A DNA stretch of 16,783 nt, taken from JANYCD01 sp043738385 (GTDB taxonomy: Bacteria > Pseudomonadota > Gammaproteobacteria > Burkholderiales > Rhodocyclaceae). Every line of letters begins with the position of its first letter. The first letter of the stretch is position 1. The notes under the pieces were generated by a model. That model was not told where the DNA came from and searched no databases. It saw only the letters and a program-made list of their open reading frames with translations. The position numbers and the translations under genes were made by a program. This document shows positions 14,709 through 16,783 of this stretch, piece by piece. Location: contig JAYUGL010000072.1 of the NCBI GenBank assembly GCA_043738385.1, positions 1-16,783 of the forward strand, written 5' to 3'.

Positions 14709-14737
14709 TTGACAGCTGCGGCGCTTGCCTGTAAAGT
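14709..14737 (+). promoter_or_regulatory. Sigma70-type promoter of the BVMO transcript
   Basis: TTGACA (14709-14714), 17-nt spacer, TAAAGT (14732-14737). The start site would be near 14744, giving a leader of about 287 nt before the BVMO GTG. That is long and contains two small ORFs and a perfect palindrome. Confidence 0.55.
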
Positions 14738-14852
14738 CGAATAAAAATCGGATATGCTTCCGCGACGAGTGCCACCAAGTCGGCTATTTTGCGAAATTGG
14801 CGAGTTCTTGCGCTCGCCGCGCCACTTATAAATAAGAACCGTAGGAGGAAGT

Positions 14853-14927
14853 ATGATTGTGCTACGCCAGAAAAGCGTTTGTGCGTCAGGCGCACCTTCG
14901 ATCTTCATGCAAATGTTGGCCCGGTGA
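14853..14927 (+). CDS. 24-aa leader ORF in front of the BVMO gene
   Basis: AGGAGG at 14843-14848, the best ribosome site in the window, precedes ATG 14853 by only four bases and in-frame GTG 14859 by ten. The peptide MIVLRQKSVCASGAPSIFMQ continues four residues to TGA 14925-14927, which overlaps the GTG of the next small ORF. I do not recognise it. A TTG at 14857 has ideal spacing (eight bases) and is in frame with the BVMO, giving an Arg/His-rich extension; that looks like out-of-frame reading and is disfavoured. Confidence 0.4.
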   Translation: MIVLRQKSVCASGAPSIFMQMLAR

Positions 14928-14946
14928 CGATCATGATCGTCACCGG
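14921..14946. repeat. Perfect 26-bp palindrome in the BVMO leader
   Basis: CCGGTGACGATCA is followed directly by its exact reverse complement. It overlaps the stop/start junction of the two small ORFs, and an ATG lies at its centre (14933). In RNA it would form a very stable hairpin of up to 11 bp with a small loop; in DNA it could be a two-fold operator about 180 nt downstream of the predicted start site. Confidence 0.75.
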
Positions 14947-15034
14947 CGGCAGTTGCGGGGCTACAGGGACCACCGTCACAGGACCAGCCACACTGATTTC
15001 GATTCTCATCGGCGCGCAGAAGGCCGGACAGTGA
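14924..15034 (+). CDS. 36-aa small ORF coupled to the BVMO gene
   Basis: GTG 14924 overlaps the previous stop (GTGA); ATG 14933 is an alternative. The peptide contains IMIVTGGSCGATGTTVTG and PATLISILIGAQKAG and ends at TGA 15032-15034, which overlaps the BVMO GTG. About 26 of 36 third positions are G or C, and the neighbouring frame is Arg/His-rich, which is what a truly coding frame produces in GC-rich DNA. It is Gly/Thr-rich with a hydrophobic end and one Cys. The TGGSxGxxG part faintly recalls the start of a short-chain dehydrogenase, but no fold can be claimed. Confidence 0.4.
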   Translation: MTIMIVTGGSCGATGTTVTGPATLISILIGAQKAGQ

Positions 15035-16692
15035 ACGCCCATCCCGAAGCCGTGACCCCCGCCGGATTCCGAGGGCTCCCGGCCGATGCAGTGGATGTGA
15101 TTGTCATCGGTGCTGGATTTGCCGGCATTTACGCTGTCCGACAGCTGCGCGACAAGGGTTTCAATGTTGTTGGACTTGAAGCGGGTCTAGGCGTCGGCGG
15201 CGCATGGTACTGGAATCGCTATCCTGGCTGCCGAACTGACAGCGAAGCACACTACTATTGCTATTCGTTCGACAAAGAACTGCTGACGGAGTGGCGATGG
15301 AAGGAGCGTTTCCCATCGCAGGCGGAAGTCCTGAGCTATCTTGAGCGCGCCGCTGTCAAATTCGATGTGCTGCGGTTGTTCCGGTTCGGGAGCCGCGTCG
15401 TGAATGGGACGTGGGATGACCACCGCCATCTTTGGACTCTTGAGCTGGAAAATGGTGCCCTACTGACTGCGTGTGTCGTTGTAAGCGCGATGGGTATCCT
15501 TTCGGCTCCATTCAAACCCGAGGTAGCCGGGATCAATGATTTCAAGGGCAAGTGGTACCTGGCGCAGCAGTGGCCCGCGGAAGGCGTTGAGCTTGCCGGG
15601 AAACGGGTTGGTATCATCGGCACCGGCGCGACCGGCGTCCAACTGACTCCGCCTATCGCTGAGGAAGCTGCCCATCTCTACGTCTTCCAGCGAACGCCAC
15701 ACTACGTCGTTGCTGGGCAGAATCGACCAATCGACGACGAGCGACGAGCAGAGATCGCGCGGAACTACGACGAGATATGGCGTGCGGTAAAGGGCCACTC
15801 CTTCGCCATGCCGTTTGTATCCTCGGGTCGTAAAGCCGCTGAAACGTCTGCGGCCGAACGTGATCTCGCATACGAGAAGGGCTGGAAGAAGGGTGGGCTC
15901 TCCTTCTTGTTTGAGACTTTCGACGACCTAATGGTGGACCCCGTCGCAAACGAGACCGCGGCCGAATTTTTCCGTAGGAAGATACGCGAGACTGTCCATG
16001 ATCCTGTGATCGCCGAAACACTAACTCCGCGCGACTACCCGCTGGGGGGAAAGCGTTTGCCCGCCGGTCACAATTACTATGAAACGTTCAATCGGGACAA
16101 TGTCACGCTGGTTGATGTCAAACGCGATCCGATCGTCGAGTTCACTCCGACGGGAATTCGGACGCACGGCGCGAATTACGAACTCGAGATCGTAGTCTTC
16201 GCGACGGGTTACGACGCGTTCACCGGTGCAGTTACTCGAGCAAACCTTCATGGGCGCTCCGGCCGTTCAATCGCAGATGTTTGGAATGACGGCCCGCAAA
16301 CGTTCCTCGGCATGACGGTGCGTGACTTTCCGAACTTCTTTATGATCGGCGGCCCGCAATCTCCATTCGCAAACAACCCTCCGTGCACCGAGTCCCAAGT
16401 GGAATGGATCACTGAAGCGATCCTCCACATCCGCGACTCTGGTGCGAATGTCATGGAGCCAAGCTTGAGCGCTCAACAGGCATGGGTCGAGCATGTCAAC
16501 ACCGTCGCGAGTGGGACTCTGCTTCCGCTTGGTGAGAAAGTCGGATCATGGTTCACAGGGGCCAATATCCCTGGCAAAAAGCACGTATTGCAGGTCTACT
16601 TTGGGGGTGCGCACCTGTACGCCGAACGTATCCGCGCGGTCACGGCTGGTAGATTTCGTGAATTTGAGTTAGACAGCGCAGCCGAGACCTAG
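15031..16692 (+). CDS. Class I Baeyer-Villiger monooxygenase-like flavoprotein with a variant fingerprint
   Basis: The family converts ketones to esters or lactones using FAD, NADPH and O2. GTG 15031 is preceded by AGAAGG (15018-15023) at seven bases and gives 553 aa, the usual length. Motifs are GAGFAG (27-32, FAD), GGAWYWNRYPGCRTD (56-70, the second BVMO signature), GTGATG (197-202, NADPH), GGKR with catalytic Arg342 followed by YYETFNRDN, and FATGYD (390-395). The classical fingerprint FxGxxxHxxxWP reads FKGKWYLAQQWP (171-182), so the conserved His is Leu177 (CTG, 15559-15561). That His is involved in domain movement and catalysis in studied enzymes, so activity may be altered. The start overlaps the preceding small ORF; it diverges from the dehydrogenase operon. 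Confidence 0.85.
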   Translation: MNAHPEAVTPAGFRGLPADAVDVIVIGAGFAGIYAVRQLRDKGFNVVGLEAGLGVGGAWYWNRYPGCRTDSEAHYYCYSFDKELLTEWRWKERFPSQAEVLSYLERAAVKFDVLRLFRFGSRVVNGTWDDHRHLWTLELENGALLTACVVVSAMGILSAPFKPEVAGINDFKGKWYLAQQWPAEGVELAGKRVGIIGTGATGVQLTPPIAEEAAHLYVFQRTPHYVVAGQNRPIDDERRAEIARNYDEIWRAVKGHSFAMPFVSSGRKAAETSAAERDLAYEKGWKKGGLSFLFETFDDLMVDPVANETAAEFFRRKIRETVHDPVIAETLTPRDYPLGGKRLPAGHNYYETFNRDNVTLVDVKRDPIVEFTPTGIRTHGANYELEIVVFATGYDAFTGAVTRANLHGRSGRSIADVWNDGPQTFLGMTVRDFPNFFMIGGPQSPFANNPPCTESQVEWITEAILHIRDSGANVMEPSLSAQQAWVEHVNTVASGTLLPLGEKVGSWFTGANIPGKKHVLQVYFGGAHLYAERIRAVTAGRFREFELDSAAET

Positions 16693-16783
16693 GGTGTGTT
16701 GACAATCGATCCTTGTAAATGCCATTGGGTTGTCGTCACAAATAAGTCGTTCACACTCAAAGGGTTGCGCAGGGGGCTGTTCA
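16693..16783. other. Right edge, no gene seen
   Basis: After the BVMO stop there is no hairpin-T terminator. TTGTCGT (16730-16736) and TCGTTCAC (16747-16754) resemble halves of the tandem operator at 6661-6700. A TTGACA at 16699-16704 lacks a good -10 partner. Confidence 0.3.

Noticed and set aside
14592..14744. Possible 50-aa ORF from GTG with GAGG upstream
   Set aside because: It contains the predicted BVMO promoter and a large inverted repeat, and its Arg-rich translation resembles nothing known; more likely regulatory DNA.
14790..14812. Sigma54-like element TTGGCGAGTTCTTGC before the BVMO leader
   Set aside because: The distance between the GG and GC elements is one base too short, which normally abolishes sigma54 recognition.
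14857..15030. N-terminal extension of the BVMO from TTG 14857
   Set aside because: Ribosome site spacing is ideal, but the 58 residues are Arg/His-rich and unlike any BVMO start; GTG 15031 has its own AGAAGG site and gives the normal length.
1..16783. CRISPR array, rRNA or riboswitch
   Set aside because: No regularly spaced repeats, rRNA-like sequence or recognisable aptamer were seen; the only RNA gene trace is the tRNA-Val fragment.

Overview
The window looks like a genomic-island segment of a betaproteobacterium, probably Burkholderiales (Burkholderia, Paraburkholderia or Cupriavidus type). The base composition is GC-rich, a 24-nt stretch at 1106-1129 matches my memory of the 3' end of the betaproteobacterial tRNA-Val(GAC) on the minus strand, and the enzyme families are typical of soil degraders. 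The genus is inferred, not proven.

Left edge (1-1260): the tail of a mobile or conjugative module. It holds the end of a probable StbB/TraL-like gene, a one-helix StbC/TraM-like membrane protein, a 43-aa ORF and an AlpA/excisionase-type HTH gene. A minus-strand terminator, the tRNA-Val 3'-end fragment (probable att core) and G/C-run repeats resembling integrase arm sites follow. Scar zone (1260-2820): an intact cupin gene (2,4'-dihydroxyacetophenone dioxygenase-like) with its own promoter, a 3' remnant of umuC and a 3' remnant of an IS3-family transposase. A 12-nt inverted repeat brackets the cupin gene and the umuC scar.

Central block (2820-6484, minus strand): a four-gene set badI-badK-badH-aliB that encodes the steps from cyclohexanecarboxyl-CoA to pimeloyl-CoA: dehydrogenation, hydration, oxidation to the beta-keto thioester and hydrolytic ring cleavage. 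Upstream lies a perfect tandem duplication of a 20-bp unit with an internal dyad, a likely operator. Next come an MDR/quinone-oxidoreductase gene (minus) and a divergent winged-helix plus AAA/NACHT-like regulator (plus). The regulator seems to stop at the start of its helical repeat region and abuts a minus-strand C-terminal scar of an acyl-CoA ligase.

Right block (10216-16692): an AMP-dependent acyl-CoA ligase (plus), an APH-fold phosphotransferase and an acyl-CoA dehydrogenase (minus, one operon), and a divergent class-I Baeyer-Villiger monooxygenase (BVMO, plus). The phosphotransferase/dehydrogenase pair resembles the ACAD10/ACAD11 and LvaA/LvaC logic for 4-hydroxyacyl-CoA catabolism. A working model is that the BVMO opens a cyclic or side-chain ketone to an ester or lactone, the ligase activates the resulting hydroxy acid, and kinase plus dehydrogenase remove the hydroxyl. 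The aliB-badHKI block would then take a cyclohexanecarboxylate-type core to pimeloyl-CoA. The substrate is not determined by the sequence.

Most unusual points: the BVMO has Leu instead of His in the FxGxxxHxxxWP fingerprint; its leader carries an exact 26-bp palindrome and two small ORFs chained by GTGA overlaps; and strong sigma70-like promoters and dyads fill the divergent region.
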